A stretch of 42,085 nt of DNA, taken from the NCBI GenBank assembly GCA_945860745.1, contig CAMASH010000026.1:1-42085 (forward strand), given 5' to 3'. Positions 1 through 8,194 of this stretch are shown piece after piece. Positions within the stretch are counted from its first letter, which is position 1. Every line of letters starts with the position of its first letter. Position numbers and translations under genes: made by a program. Source of the stretch: Chthoniobacter flavus. GTDB taxonomy: Bacteria > Verrucomicrobiota > Verrucomicrobiia > Chthoniobacterales > Terrimicrobiaceae. The notes under the pieces were generated by a model that had not been told where the DNA came from, searched no databases, and worked only from the letters and a program-made list of their open reading frames with translations.

Positions 1-80
1 AGGGCGGCGAGAATTCCGATGATGGAGATAACGACCAGAAGTTCGATGAGGGTGAAGGCGGAGGGGCGTTTGATTTTCAT
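1..80 (-). CDS. Prepilin-type pseudopilin, N-terminal fragment (partial)
   Basis: Only the first 26 codons are inside the window; the rest lies beyond the left edge. The ATG is at 78-80. The peptide starts MKIKRPSAFTLIELLVVISI and continues IGILAA, a class III (type IV pilin-like) leader: a short basic N-terminus, a cleavage site before Phe, the invariant Glu five residues after the cut (+5), and a hydrophobic helix. The residue before the cut is Ala, not the usual Gly. Proteins with this leader are cleaved and N-methylated by a PilD-type peptidase and build pili, type II secretion pseudopili or, in Planctomycetes and Verrucomicrobia, large families of DUF1559-like surface proteins. Which of these it is cannot be told from the visible part. 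It follows glgB on the same strand after 77 bp. Confidence 0.85.
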   Translation of the reverse strand, partial: MKIKRPSAFTLIELLVVISIIGILAA

Positions 81-157
81 AAAATGATTAACAGCGTTAA
101 CGTTGTCGATTTGCCCGGGAAATGTCAACCGGTTTTGTTGAAAAAATTCCGGAAAAG

Positions 158-2359
158 CTACGTCCTGCTGTGTTTGAACGCGCTGACCGAGAGCGGGGGA
201 AGATCCACCAGGATGGAAAAGGGTTTTCCCTGCCAGGTTGAGGGTTCCGCCGGGCACCCGCCCCAGTTGCCCACATTGCTCCCTCCGTAAGTCTGTGCGT
301 CGGTATTGAGCACTTCCTGATACCAGCCGGAGGCATTGACCCCCACGCGGTATCCGCCGCGCACGACCGGGGTCGCATTCACAATGAAGACCAAAGTCTC
401 CCCGGAGCGGCTTTTGCGCATGAAGGACCAGACGCTGTTGTCGCTGTCGTTGAAATCAATCCACTCGAAGCCGTCATAGCTGTCATCCAGTTCGGAGAGG
501 GCCGGCTCGCTGAGGTAGAGCGCGTTGAGGTGCTGGATAAGACGCCGCAGGCCGTCGTGCAGGCCGGACTGGTTGAGATGCCAGTCGAGGCTCTGGTCGT
601 GATTCCATTCGGCCCACTGCCCGAACTCGATGCCTTGAAAAATCAGCTTCTTGCCCGGATGGGCCCACATCCAGGCCAGGAACATGCGCACGTTGGCAAA
701 CTTCTGCCACATGTCCCCGGGCATTTTGTTGAGCAAAGATCCTTTGCCATGAACCACCTCGTCGTGACTGAGCACGAGAATGAAGTGTTCGTGAAAGGCA
801 TAGAGCATGGAGAACGTGATCTCGCCCTGATGAAAACGCCGGTGGACGGGTTCCTTGCTGATGTAGCGCAGGCTGTCGTTCATCCAGCCCATGTTCCATT
901 TGAAGCCGAAGCCCAGTCCGCCGGTGTAGGTGGGACGGGAAACCCCGGGCCACGAGGTGGATTCCTCCGCGATGGTGGTCACGCCGGGGAAGCGCTCGTA
1001 GCAGACCTCGTTGCAGCGTTTGAGAAAATCAATGGCGTCGAGGTTTTCCCGTCCTCCGAAGCGGTTCGGCACCCATTCGCCGGGATTGCGGGAGTAGTCG
1101 AGGTAGAGCATCGAGGCCACCGCGTCCACCCGGAGGCCGTCGAGGTGGTACTCGTCCAGCCAGAAGAGGGCGTTGCCGATGAGGAAATTCTTCACCTCGT
1201 TGCGCCCGTAGTTGAAAATCAAGGTGCCCCATTCCTTGTGTTCGCCGAGGCGCGGATCCTCATGTTCGTACAAACACGTGCCATCGAAGCGCGCGAGGCC
1301 GTGGGCGTCCTTGGGAAAATGCCCCGGCACCCAGTCGAGGATCACTCCGATGCCGGCCTGATGACAGCGGTCCACAAAATTGCGGAACTCATCCGGATTG
1401 CCGAAGCGGCTGGTGGGCGCGTAGTAGTTGACGACTTGATAGCCCCAGGAGCCATCGAAGGGATGTTCCATCACCGGCATGAGCTCGATGTGGGTGAAGC
1501 CCATTTCCTTCACATAGGGAATGAGCCGGTCGCCGAATTCGATGTAGCTCAAAAAACGGTTCCCCTCCTCCGCCACCCGCTGCCAGGAGCCCAGATGCAC
1601 CTCGTAGATGCTCATGGGCGAGTTGTAGGGATCGCGTTTCGCGCGTTTCGCCATCCAGTCCGCATCGTCCCATTTATAGCGATCGATATCGTAAACCATG
1701 CAGCCGGTTTGCTTGCCGTGCTGGGCGAAGAAGGCAAACGGGTCGGTCTTCAAGAAGACATCCCCTTGCGCACCGCGGATCTCGAATTTGTAATGGCTCC
1801 CCTCGGGAATGTCGGGAAGGAAAATCTCCCAGATGCCGGCCGGAACCATTTTCCTCATGAGGTGAATGCGGCCATCCCAGTGGTTGAAATCCCCCACCAC
1901 GCTGACGCGCTGGGCATTGGGGGCCCAGACCGCGAAATGCGTGCCGCGCACCCCGCCCAGTTCGAGGATGTGGGCGCCGAGTTTTTTATAGATCTCGTAA
2001 TGAGTGCCTTCGTTGAAGAGATAGATGTCCATCTCCCCCAGCACCGGACCGAAGGAATAGACATCCTTCTCGCACCACGTCTCCCCGGCGTGGTCTTTCA
2101 TCTCCAGCACGTAGTCGAACGGCTGGTCCACCCCGCGCAGGACCGCCTCGAAGAATCCGTCCGGATGGACTTTTTTCAGCGGAAACCGCCGCGTGAAATC
2201 CGCCGTATCCACGATGGTGACCTCGGTCGCGTCCGGCCGCCAGGCCCGCCCGAAATATCCCTGCTGGAATTCCCGGATGCCGAGAACCTTGAACGGATCG
2301 CCGTGCCGCGTCTCGATCAGCGGATAAAAGTCATCGTCTGGCAGCGTGGAGGGATTCAT
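158..2359 (-). CDS. glgB: 1,4-alpha-glucan branching enzyme GlgB
   Basis: Glycogen branching enzyme (EC 2.4.1.18), which cuts alpha-1,4 glucan chains and re-attaches the oligosaccharide through alpha-1,6 links in the cytoplasm. At 733 aa it has normal full length: an N-terminal branching-enzyme domain (about 1-100), a CBM48 domain (about 120-210) and a GH13 barrel. The four GH13 regions are intact: DWVPGHFP near 342-349, GLRVDAV with nucleophile Asp412, TIAEEST with acid/base Glu465, and LSHDEVVHGK with Asp533. The spacing between the three acids (53 and 68 residues) equals that of the E. coli enzyme (D405, E458, D526). The ATG at 2359 was chosen; a TTG four codons upstream (2371) is also in frame. 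It lies 57 bp after vapC on the same strand, so transcription may continue from citrate synthase. No other glg gene is in the window. Confidence 0.97.
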   Translation of the reverse strand: MNPSTLPDDDFYPLIETRHGDPFKVLGIREFQQGYFGRAWRPDATEVTIVDTADFTRRFPLKKVHPDGFFEAVLRGVDQPFDYVLEMKDHAGETWCEKDVYSFGPVLGEMDIYLFNEGTHYEIYKKLGAHILELGGVRGTHFAVWAPNAQRVSVVGDFNHWDGRIHLMRKMVPAGIWEIFLPDIPEGSHYKFEIRGAQGDVFLKTDPFAFFAQHGKQTGCMVYDIDRYKWDDADWMAKRAKRDPYNSPMSIYEVHLGSWQRVAEEGNRFLSYIEFGDRLIPYVKEMGFTHIELMPVMEHPFDGSWGYQVVNYYAPTSRFGNPDEFRNFVDRCHQAGIGVILDWVPGHFPKDAHGLARFDGTCLYEHEDPRLGEHKEWGTLIFNYGRNEVKNFLIGNALFWLDEYHLDGLRVDAVASMLYLDYSRNPGEWVPNRFGGRENLDAIDFLKRCNEVCYERFPGVTTIAEESTSWPGVSRPTYTGGLGFGFKWNMGWMNDSLRYISKEPVHRRFHQGEITFSMLYAFHEHFILVLSHDEVVHGKGSLLNKMPGDMWQKFANVRMFLAWMWAHPGKKLIFQGIEFGQWAEWNHDQSLDWHLNQSGLHDGLRRLIQHLNALYLSEPALSELDDSYDGFEWIDFNDSDNSVWSFMRKSRSGETLVFIVNATPVVRGGYRVGVNASGWYQEVLNTDAQTYGGSNVGNWGGCPAEPSTWQGKPFSILVDLPPLSVSAFKHSRT

Positions 2360-2416
2360 GGAATAACTCAAAGGCCGGAGAGATCGGATGGACAGCTTAT
2401 TTGGCCGGGTCGGACG

Positions 2417-2812
2417 CTATAAATCTTCGAGTCGATGGGCCACACGCAGGCCGGGAATCAGGTCGAAATGCTGATCCCTCGTGTAAACCGTGGCTCCAAC
2501 GCGCAAGGCGCAACTGGCGATCACCGCATCGGGCAAGGGAATCCGCCGCCCCTTCCGTTCCAGATTCCAAAGCAAATCCTCGCTTGCCTCCCAGATCCGA
2601 TGATCGCTCGGAACATAAACCAGCGTATTCCAGATTGCCTTGAGGCACCCCCTCAAGGCTGCGCAGCGAATGCCTCCGCCGACCTCACAACAGACCATAC
2701 CGCACACCACCACTTCATGACTCTCGGTGAAAAAGAGCAGACTGCTTGTGAGTCCCTGACGGCTGCGCTCCCAGTCAATGTAGATCGTGCTGTCAATCAG
2801 GACCGCCGCCAT
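2417..2812 (-). CDS. vapC: VapC-type PIN-domain ribonuclease toxin
   Basis: 131-aa PIN-domain protein, the usual VapC size. The acidic Mg-binding residues are all visible: Asp7 in LIDST, Glu43 in CCEV, Asp95 in LPDAVIA and Asp113 in TRDQHF. VapC toxins are endoribonucleases that typically cut initiator tRNA or 23S rRNA; the target here cannot be read from sequence. The start ATG lies inside the last 20 nt of vapB (2793-2812 shared), the typical antitoxin-first arrangement with coupled translation. The pair is wedged between citrate synthase and glgB, both on the same strand. No frameshift or missing catalytic residue is seen, so the toxin should be active when free. Confidence 0.93.
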   Translation of the reverse strand: MAAVLIDSTIYIDWERSRQGLTSSLLFFTESHEVVVCGMVCCEVGGGIRCAALRGCLKAIWNTLVYVPSDHRIWEASEDLLWNLERKGRRIPLPDAVIASCALRVGATVYTRDQHFDLIPGLRVAHRLEDL

Positions 2813-3044
2813 ACCGGGCCTCCTTTTCGGCGATGCGCGCCGCCATCACGTCATAACCGGGAAAGAAAACCGATCCCTCAAGCCGCTTCTCGATGGCCAG
2901 ACCCTTCTGCAAAAGCTTCAGCCGGGTTTCCCGGCGCTCGACTTCCCTCAACGCATAATCCACCGCCGCCGTCTTGGTCCTCGACCCGGAAAGCTTCATC
3001 ACCCGCGTCAGCAGGGAATCGTCGATGTTCATGGTGATCTTCAT
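2793..3044 (-). CDS. vapB: VapB-type antitoxin
   Basis: 83-aa protein beginning MKITMNIDDSLLTRVMKLSG, a short ribbon-helix-helix-like N-terminus (residues 1-40) followed by a charged helical tail that would occupy the toxin active site. This is the VapB family with the short 'MNIDDSLL...A(V/I)..AL' signature that pairs with PIN toxins. The ATG at 3042-3044 was preferred over an in-frame start nine codons upstream, because the upstream codons give an unrelated sequence and run into the putative operator. It overlaps vapC by 20 nt. Antitoxins of this kind repress their own promoter; a candidate operator lies at 3066-3084. The family assignment rests on the N-terminal pattern and the adjacent toxin. 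Confidence 0.87.
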   Translation of the reverse strand: MKITMNIDDSLLTRVMKLSGSRTKTAAVDYALREVERRETRLKLLQKGLAIEKRLEGSVFFPGYDVMAARIAEKEARYGGGPD

Positions 3045-3065
3045 GCAAAAAAGGTATGGCCCCCC

Positions 3066-3084
3066 ATGCATGCAGTCAATGCAT
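3066..3084. promoter_or_regulatory. Candidate VapB operator: two ATGCAT half-sites
   Basis: In the 39-bp gap between citrate synthase and vapB, ATGCAT occurs at 3066-3071 and again at 3079-3084, separated by 7 bp. Each copy is itself palindromic and together they form an inverted repeat centred on 3075, about 20 bp upstream of the vapB start. This size and place fit an autoregulatory site for a ribbon-helix-helix antitoxin. The function is inferred; only the repeat is seen. Confidence 0.45.
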
Positions 3085-4214
3085 CAGCGCTCGTCGATGG
3101 GCTGGAAGACCTTCCCGACCGCCGGCCCGACGTATTCGCTCAGCGGGCGATAGAGGCGGTTGTCCGCGAGCTGCTCCAGCACATGCCCGGTCCAGCCACT
3201 GGTGCGGGCAATGGCGAAAATGGGCGTGAACAAGTCCGTCGGGATGCCCAGCGAGTAGTAAACCGTGGCGGAATAGAAATCCACGTTCGCATTCAGCCCT
3301 TTTTTCTCCTTCATGATCGAGGCAATGCGTTCACTCATGCGGATCCATTTGGGCTCGCCCAGTTCGTTGCTGAGCTTGATGCCCATGGCCCGCAGATGCG
3401 GCGCGCGGGGATCGAGCACCTTGTAAACCCGGTGGCCGATGCCCATGATTTTTTTCTTCTGCGCGAGTTGCTCCTCGACCCAGGCATCCACTCTTTCCTC
3501 GCTGCCGATCTCCTGGAGCATAAGGATCACTCCCTCGTTGGCCCCGCCATGCAGCGGTCCTTTCAGGGTCCCGATGGCCGAGGTGACGGCCGAATAAATG
3601 TCGCTCAGCGTGGCAATGGTCACGCGGGCGCTGAAGGTCGAGGCGTTCATGCCGTGGTCGGCGTGCAGCACGTAGGCCACATCGAGGGTTTTGGCCGCGT
3701 CCTCCGAGGGTTCCTTGCCATTGAGCAAATAGAGGAAATGCGCGGCCTCATCGAGATCCTGGCGCACCGGAGGCAGATCAAGTCCCTGACGGGAACGATG
3801 AAAATAGGCCGCGATCACGCTGATCTTGGCCGTGATGCTGACCGCCCGGCGTTTGTTAGCCGCCTCCGCCTGACCCTCGATGTCCTTCTCGTCATCGTAA
3901 AGTCCGAGCATCGACACCGCCGTGCGCATCACATCCATCGGGTTCGCCTTCACCGGGGCGGTGCGGATGAAATCCAACACGCCCTTGGGCAGTTCCCGCT
4001 GGCTGCGCAGGCTGGCCTTGAGCTCGTCCAGTTGCGGCCGGCCGGGCAATTCTCCATGCCAAAGAAGATAAACCACCTCCTCGTAGGTGGCTTTGCCCGC
4101 CAGTTCGTTGATGTTGTAGCCGGCGTAAATCAGCACCCCTTCGGCTCCCAGCACGTCGCTGAGGCTGGTGGAGTTGGCGATAATCCCTTCGAGTCCTTTG
4201 GCGGTAACAGGCAT
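3084..4214 (-). CDS. gltA: Citrate synthase
   Basis: Condenses oxaloacetate with acetyl-CoA to citrate, the entry step of the TCA cycle. The 376-aa length matches the short Gram-positive/archaeal-type (CitZ-like) citrate and 2-methylcitrate synthases, not the longer E. coli type with its NADH-binding N-terminus. The catalytic triad is visible: His222 in GPLHGGAN, His261 in GIGHRVYK and Asp312 in NVDFYSA; HADHGMN (His187) is the oxaloacetate-binding segment. The C-terminal CoA region (WTGHVLEQ, RPLSEYVG) is present. A 2-methylcitrate synthase cannot be fully excluded, but no prp genes are nearby. The start ATG is 125 bp from the divergent sulfatase maturase gene, and a plausible promoter lies upstream. 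sucC and sucD, also TCA enzymes, are 3 kb away. Confidence 0.95.
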   Translation of the reverse strand: MPVTAKGLEGIIANSTSLSDVLGAEGVLIYAGYNINELAGKATYEEVVYLLWHGELPGRPQLDELKASLRSQRELPKGVLDFIRTAPVKANPMDVMRTAVSMLGLYDDEKDIEGQAEAANKRRAVSITAKISVIAAYFHRSRQGLDLPPVRQDLDEAAHFLYLLNGKEPSEDAAKTLDVAYVLHADHGMNASTFSARVTIATLSDIYSAVTSAIGTLKGPLHGGANEGVILMLQEIGSEERVDAWVEEQLAQKKKIMGIGHRVYKVLDPRAPHLRAMGIKLSNELGEPKWIRMSERIASIMKEKKGLNANVDFYSATVYYSLGIPTDLFTPIFAIARTSGWTGHVLEQLADNRLYRPLSEYVGPAVGKVFQPIDER

Positions 4215-4234
4215 GGAAATATTAGTTTCCCTAC

Positions 4235-4263
4235 TTTATGCCAAGGCAGAGAACGTTCGCCAA
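4235..4263 (-). promoter_or_regulatory. Candidate sigma70-type promoter for citrate synthase
   Basis: Read on the minus strand, TTGGCG (4258-4263) and CATAAA (4235-4240) are separated by exactly 17 bp, each matching four of six consensus positions. Transcription would begin near 4228, leaving a leader of about 14 nt before the citrate synthase ATG. It is the best-spaced pair seen in this divergent 125-bp spacer, but it is only a consensus match. Confidence 0.35.
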
Positions 4264-4339
4264 CCAAAACCTGCCCGTCGCGCAAAAAAAGCGGTCTTCC
4301 CTTTGCCATCCGTCTCGCGGATAAGAAAAGCCCGACTCC

Positions 4340-5548
4340 ATGAGCGCCTTTCATGTCATGACCAAGCCCATCGGGCCGCTCTGCAACCTCGATTGCAAAT
4401 ACTGCTTCTATCTCGAAAAGGAAAAACTCTTCCCCGCCAACGAGAATTTCAAAATGAGCGACGAGGTGCTGGAGACCTACATCCGGCAATACATCGAACA
4501 GCAGGACGTCCCCGCGATCAGCTTCGCCTGGCAGGGTGGCGAACCCACCCTTCTCGGCGTCAGTTTCTTCCGCAAAGTCGTCGCTCTGCAAAAAAAATAC
4601 GCCGCCGGCAAAGCCGTCTCCAATGCCTTCCAAACCAACGGCACCCTCCTCGACGACGAATGGGGCGCCTTTTTCGCCGAAAACCATTTCCTCGTCGGAC
4701 TCAGCCTCGACGGCCCGGCGAAACTCCACGACGCCTACCGCGTGGACAAGAAAGGCGGCGCCACCTACGAGCGCGTCATCGCCGGCCTCCGCCTGCTGAA
4801 AAAACACCGCGTCGAGTTCAACACCCTCACCGTCGTCAACCGCCTCAACTCCCAAAAACCCCTCGAAGTTTACCGTTTCCTCCGCGACATCGGCTCCGGT
4901 TTCATCCAGTTCATCCCCCTGGTCGAACGCCTGGCCGACTCCGAAGCCAAAAAACTCGGACTCGATCTCGCCACCCCGCCCCGCTCCGACCAGGAGACCC
5001 GCATGCCCGTGACCGACTGGAGCGTGGAACCCAAACAATATGGCGAATTTCTCTGCACCATCTTCGACGAATGGGTCCAACGCGACGTCGGTCGCACCTA
5101 CGTGCAAATCTTCGATGTCACCCTCGGCAATACCCTCGGCCAGGGCGGCGGCCTCTGCATCTTCAGCGAAAAATGCGGCACCGCCCTCGCCCTGGAACAC
5201 AACGGCGACGTCTTTTCCTGCGACCACTACGTTTACCCCCAATACCAGCTCGGCAACATCCTCAACCAATCCCTCGGTCAGATGGTCGGCTCGGACGCCC
5301 AGCGCCAGTTCGGTCAGGCCAAATCCACCACCCTCCCGCGCTATTGCCGCGAATGCGACGTGCGCCACCTCTGCCACGGCGAATGCCCGAAACACCGCTT
5401 CATCCGCACCCCCGACGGCGAAAACGGCCTCAACTACCTCTGCCGCGCCTACAAGCGCTTCTTCACCCACACCGCCCCCGCCATGCGCCACATGGGCCAC
5501 CTATTAGACATGGGCCGCGCTCCCGCGGAGATCATGCGGCGACAGTAA
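4340..5548 (+). CDS. Anaerobic sulfatase-maturating enzyme (radical SAM/SPASM)
   Basis: Radical-SAM enzyme that oxidises the active-site Cys or Ser of sulfatases to C-alpha-formylglycine without oxygen. The 402-aa protein opens with the radical-SAM cluster motif C15-x3-C19-x2-C22. It has the AWQGGEPTLLG segment near 63-73, QTNGTLL near 98-104 and SLDGP near 122-126. The C-terminal SPASM region carries the expected cysteines for two further Fe-S clusters (273, 279, 294, 336, 339, 345, 349 and 368). Length and motif order match anSME rather than PqqE or peptide-cyclising relatives. No sulfatase gene is in the window, so its substrates must be encoded elsewhere; Verrucomicrobia and Planctomycetes often carry many sulfatases. 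The ATG at 4340 gives a complete N-terminus. It is divergent from citrate synthase and convergent with the membrane protein at 5650. Confidence 0.92.
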   Translation: MSAFHVMTKPIGPLCNLDCKYCFYLEKEKLFPANENFKMSDEVLETYIRQYIEQQDVPAISFAWQGGEPTLLGVSFFRKVVALQKKYAAGKAVSNAFQTNGTLLDDEWGAFFAENHFLVGLSLDGPAKLHDAYRVDKKGGATYERVIAGLRLLKKHRVEFNTLTVVNRLNSQKPLEVYRFLRDIGSGFIQFIPLVERLADSEAKKLGLDLATPPRSDQETRMPVTDWSVEPKQYGEFLCTIFDEWVQRDVGRTYVQIFDVTLGNTLGQGGGLCIFSEKCGTALALEHNGDVFSCDHYVYPQYQLGNILNQSLGQMVGSDAQRQFGQAKSTTLPRYCRECDVRHLCHGECPKHRFIRTPDGENGLNYLCRAYKRFFTHTAPAMRHMGHLLDMGRAPAEIMRRQ

Positions 5549-5585
5549 AACCCGGAGTTTTTTGAAACAAAGCCCCCGCCAAAGG

Positions 5586-5612
5586 CCTTCGTGACCTTCT
5601 TTGCCTTCTGTG
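5586..5612. repeat. Three tandem 9-bp units, CCTTC-type
   Basis: CCTTCGTGA, CCTTCTTTG and CCTTCTGTG follow each other without gaps in the 101-bp spacer between two convergent genes. This is one of several short-period arrays that occur only in spacers of this window. No terminator hairpin was seen here. Confidence 0.6.
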
Positions 5613-5649
5613 AAAATCACGGAAAACCGATCGGACGTCCGGGCGGCAT

Positions 5650-7260
5650 TCAACGGACAGGAAGCAGGGGAATCAACTTGAGTGTTTCGATGTTGGTGGC
5701 CACGGGAAGAGCGGGTTCGCCCGGTGTCCGGCCCACCGCATCCCAAAAAGGAGAAGGTCCGGCCGCGGAATGATCGGCCATCAGGACATAGACGGGTCCT
5801 CGATGGGACCGAACAATGTCCAAAATCGTTGTCTCCATTTGGCCCGGAGCACCAGCTTTTTGCATCAAGCTCCCTTCGGGACGGACAAAGCGGATGGCCG
5901 GGTCAAAGTACGGAATCACATAGGCCCTAGGTTCTCCTCCCATGATAACCACCAGGCTGTCCGGACTGAGTTGCGGGGGCGTGACCTGGAAGTAGCGATT
6001 CTGCCAGGCAATCCGTTCCGCCGCGGGGGGCCTGAGCCAGACGGCATTCAGACCCAGCAGCACGATCGCCCCCACCACCAAGCCGCCCGCGCGGCCTCCG
6101 ATTCCCGCAATGACCAGAACCAGGAGCGGAACAATCAACTCCAGTGGCACCATGTAGCGCATGTATCCGTAAAGCGTAATGCCCGTCACCCAAGCCACCA
6201 CGGAAAACACCCCGAGAAACAGCACGGCTCGAAGGTCCGGTCGCCCCCCCGCCCAGGCCTTGCCAGCGCCGCCGGGCAGGAAAACCATGGCCCCCAAGAG
6301 GGCGGCAATCCCCAGAAGGTATCTTCCCTCACGATAGACCTGTTCGCACCCCGTGGCCGCCAGTGAGGCCATTTTCCAGGGAAAAATCACCCCTTGCCAA
6401 AAACTTGCCGGCGGCCACGCGGGATCGCGGAAATCAAGCGGCGGCACCCACTCCGATTGGAAGATGTGATTGAAATAGGGAAACAGCGGACTGCCGAATT
6501 TCTGCTGAAGAAGCATCATCCACCAACCCCCGCTGATGGCCAAACCCAGCGAGCCGAAGACGGTCAGGAGCGCGAGGGCGGGCAACCTTGCCCTCCCACT
6601 CCCCAGCCGGAACGGCAGCGCAAAAAACAGGGCGACGGCATAGAGGGCGGTGGTGAGTTTGAAGCCTGTCCCCAAACCAATCAACAAACCGGCCAGGGCA
6701 ATGGACCCCAGACGACCGGCCGTCGTCTGCCTGTCGTCCGCCAGGATCACCAGCCAAAGCGCACCCAAGACGAACAGGCTGATCACATTATCCTGCGAGA
6801 GTGACCCCAACTCCACCAGGAAGCCCGGCCCATAACAGCCGAAAGCCGCCCCGGCCAAACTCAAGCCCCACCATTTCCAGACTTCACTTTCCGGCCAGAT
6901 GCGTTGCCAAAGGGAAAGCCCGGTTTCCGTAATCAGGGCAAAATTCAACCCCTGCACCGCACCCAGGAAAAACCCGGTGAGAGGAGCCGGCCAATGCCTC
7001 ATCATCCAATACGGAAGCACGTCCAATCCGGGATTCAAAAAATTCTGCAACTGGGCCGGAGCCCAGTCCAACCCCATGCGATGGTGCAGGAGGCTGTAGG
7101 CGTTGTAGAAGTGATAGTTCCGTGTATCCCAGGTCACATTCATGCCCACCACCAGGGAAAGACTTCCGAAAAACAGGGCCGAACCAATCCAGAGCGCGGC
7201 GTGAGACAGGGCGGGACTCACCCATGACGCAGACGGAAAGCCTGCGGAAAACACCCTCAA
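5650..7260 (-). CDS. Polytopic membrane protein, GT-C glycosyltransferase-like
   Basis: 536-aa protein with about ten hydrophobic segments over residues 1-415 and a soluble C-terminal tail of about 110 residues. The first extracytoplasmic loop holds [15 protein letters not shown] (about 44-58), where an Asp follows the first membrane helix. Many GT-C enzymes (GT39, GT83 and GT87-like, using polyprenyl-phosphate sugars) place their catalytic acid there. It could therefore be a lipid-linked-sugar glycosyltransferase, but no named family is certain. The start is a TTG at 7258-7260 that overlaps the sucD stop (TTGA); a GTG two codons later is an alternative. Position suggests read-through from sucCD, though no functional link is evident. 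Confidence 0.72.
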   Translation of the reverse strand: MRVFSAGFPSASWVSPALSHAALWIGSALFFGSLSLVVGMNVTWDTRNYHFYNAYSLLHHRMGLDWAPAQLQNFLNPGLDVLPYWMMRHWPAPLTGFFLGAVQGLNFALITETGLSLWQRIWPESEVWKWWGLSLAGAAFGCYGPGFLVELGSLSQDNVISLFVLGALWLVILADDRQTTAGRLGSIALAGLLIGLGTGFKLTTALYAVALFFALPFRLGSGRARLPALALLTVFGSLGLAISGGWWMMLLQQKFGSPLFPYFNHIFQSEWVPPLDFRDPAWPPASFWQGVIFPWKMASLAATGCEQVYREGRYLLGIAALLGAMVFLPGGAGKAWAGGRPDLRAVLFLGVFSVVAWVTGITLYGYMRYMVPLELIVPLLVLVIAGIGGRAGGLVVGAIVLLGLNAVWLRPPAAERIAWQNRYFQVTPPQLSPDSLVVIMGGEPRAYVIPYFDPAIRFVRPEGSLMQKAGAPGQMETTILDIVRSHRGPVYVLMADHSAAGPSPFWDAVGRTPGEPALPVATNIETLKLIPLLPVR

Positions 7261-8153
7261 CCTTTCCAGTGCTGGAGCAGTGTCTCCGCCATTTCCGCCG
7301 GCGTGGGCGACACCGCGATGCCGGCATCGCGCATGGCTTCAATCTTCGCCGCCGCCGTGCCTTTGCCGCCGCTGACGATGGCCCCGGCGTGGCCCATGCG
7401 GCGGCCGGGAGGCGCGGTGGCTCCGGCGATGAACGCGGCGATGGGTTTCCGGCAATATTCCTTGGCCCAGGCGGCCGCTTCTTCCTCGGCCGTGCCGCCG
7501 ATCTCTCCGATCATGATGATGGCCTCGGTTTCCGGGTCGTCGTTGAACATTTTCAAGACGTCCAGGTGCGATGTGCCGTTGACCGGATCACCGCCGATGC
7601 CCACGCAGGTCGATTGGCCGTAGCCGCGGGTGGTGAGCTGCCAGACGGCTTCGTAGGTGAGCGTGCCGCTGCGCGAGACGACGCCGACGTTGCCCTTTTT
7701 GTGAATGTAACCCGGCGCGATGCCGATGCGGCAGCCGCCGTGGGAGTCCTGGCCGGTGCCGGGCGTGACGAGGCCGGGGCAATTCGGGCCGATGAGGCGC
7801 GTTTTCGAGCCCTGCATGGCCTGTTTAACCTTCACCATGTCGTTGACCGGGATGCCTTCGGTGATGGCGACGACGAGGTCGAGTCCGGCGTCAACCCCTT
7901 CGAGAATCGCGTCCGCCGCAAAGGGCGGCGGCACGAAAATGACCGAGACCGTGGCGCCGGTCTCCTTCACCGCCTGATCCACCGTGTCGAAAATCGGCAC
8001 GACATGGGAGAAAAGCTGTCCGCCTTTGCCGGGGGTGACGCCCGCGACGACCTTGGTGCCGTAATCGAGGCTGAGTTGCGCGTGCCGGGCACCGAAGCTG
8101 CCGGTGATGCCCTGGACGAGAATTTTGGTGGCGGGTGTAACGAGGATGGACAT
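7257..8153 (-). CDS. sucD: Succinyl-CoA synthetase (ADP/GDP-forming), alpha subunit
   Basis: Alpha subunit of the TCA-cycle ligase that interconverts succinyl-CoA and succinate with formation of a nucleoside triphosphate; it works as a complex with SucC. 298 aa. The N-terminal CoA-binding Rossmann domain starts with [13 protein letters not shown] (14-26). IGPNCPG (121-127) and RSGTLTYE (161-168) are conserved family segments, and the phosphorylated active-site His is His255 in [10 protein letters not shown]. After the 'CPGLVTPG' stretch there is an unusual insertion of about eight residues (GTGQDSHGG region) compared with typical SucD sequences. It lies 41 bp downstream of sucC, and that gap contains a heptamer array. 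The ATG at 8153 is preceded by a pyrimidine stretch, with no Shine-Dalgarno sequence. Confidence 0.97.
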   Translation of the reverse strand: MSILVTPATKILVQGITGSFGARHAQLSLDYGTKVVAGVTPGKGGQLFSHVVPIFDTVDQAVKETGATVSVIFVPPPFAADAILEGVDAGLDLVVAITEGIPVNDMVKVKQAMQGSKTRLIGPNCPGLVTPGTGQDSHGGCRIGIAPGYIHKKGNVGVVSRSGTLTYEAVWQLTTRGYGQSTCVGIGGDPVNGTSHLDVLKMFNDDPETEAIIMIGEIGGTAEEEAAAWAKEYCRKPIAAFIAGATAPPGRRMGHAGAIVSGGKGTAAAKIEAMRDAGIAVSPTPAEMAETLLQHWKG

Positions 8154-8160
8154 GGGAAAA

Positions 8161-8188
8161 AATGACTAATGACGAATGACGAATGACC
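8161..8188. repeat. Four tandem heptamers AATGACN between sucC and sucD
   Basis: The units AATGACT, AATGACG, AATGACG and AATGACC are contiguous with an exact 7-bp period and fill most of the 41-bp sucC-sucD gap. On the coding strand the array lies 7 bp upstream of the sucD start, inside the intercistronic leader. It resembles the short tandem heptamer repeats known from other bacterial genomes, but whether it has a function is unknown. Confidence 0.8.
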
Positions 8189-8194
8189 AGAACA

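Noticed and set aside
530-2422. Long plus-strand open frame of about 630 codons
   Set aside because: It runs antisense to glgB, whose motifs are all intact; the antisense translation is rich in His, Val and Glu with no domain, as expected from a GC-rich gene read backwards.
2787-4343. Plus-strand open frame of about 518 codons over citrate synthase and vapBC
   Set aside because: Antisense shadow of three confidently identified genes.
4130-5500. Minus-strand open frame of about 456 codons
   Set aside because: Antisense to the radical-SAM maturase; the translation is Val/Gly/Glu/Ala-rich with no motif.
5650-7260. O-antigen flippase or polymerase for the glycan cluster
   Set aside because: The first-loop Asp motif and soluble tail fit a GT-C enzyme better, and it lies 14 kb from the cluster beside sucCD.
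8161-8188. CRISPR-like array
   Set aside because: The units are only 7 bp with no spacers; it is a simple tandem repeat.
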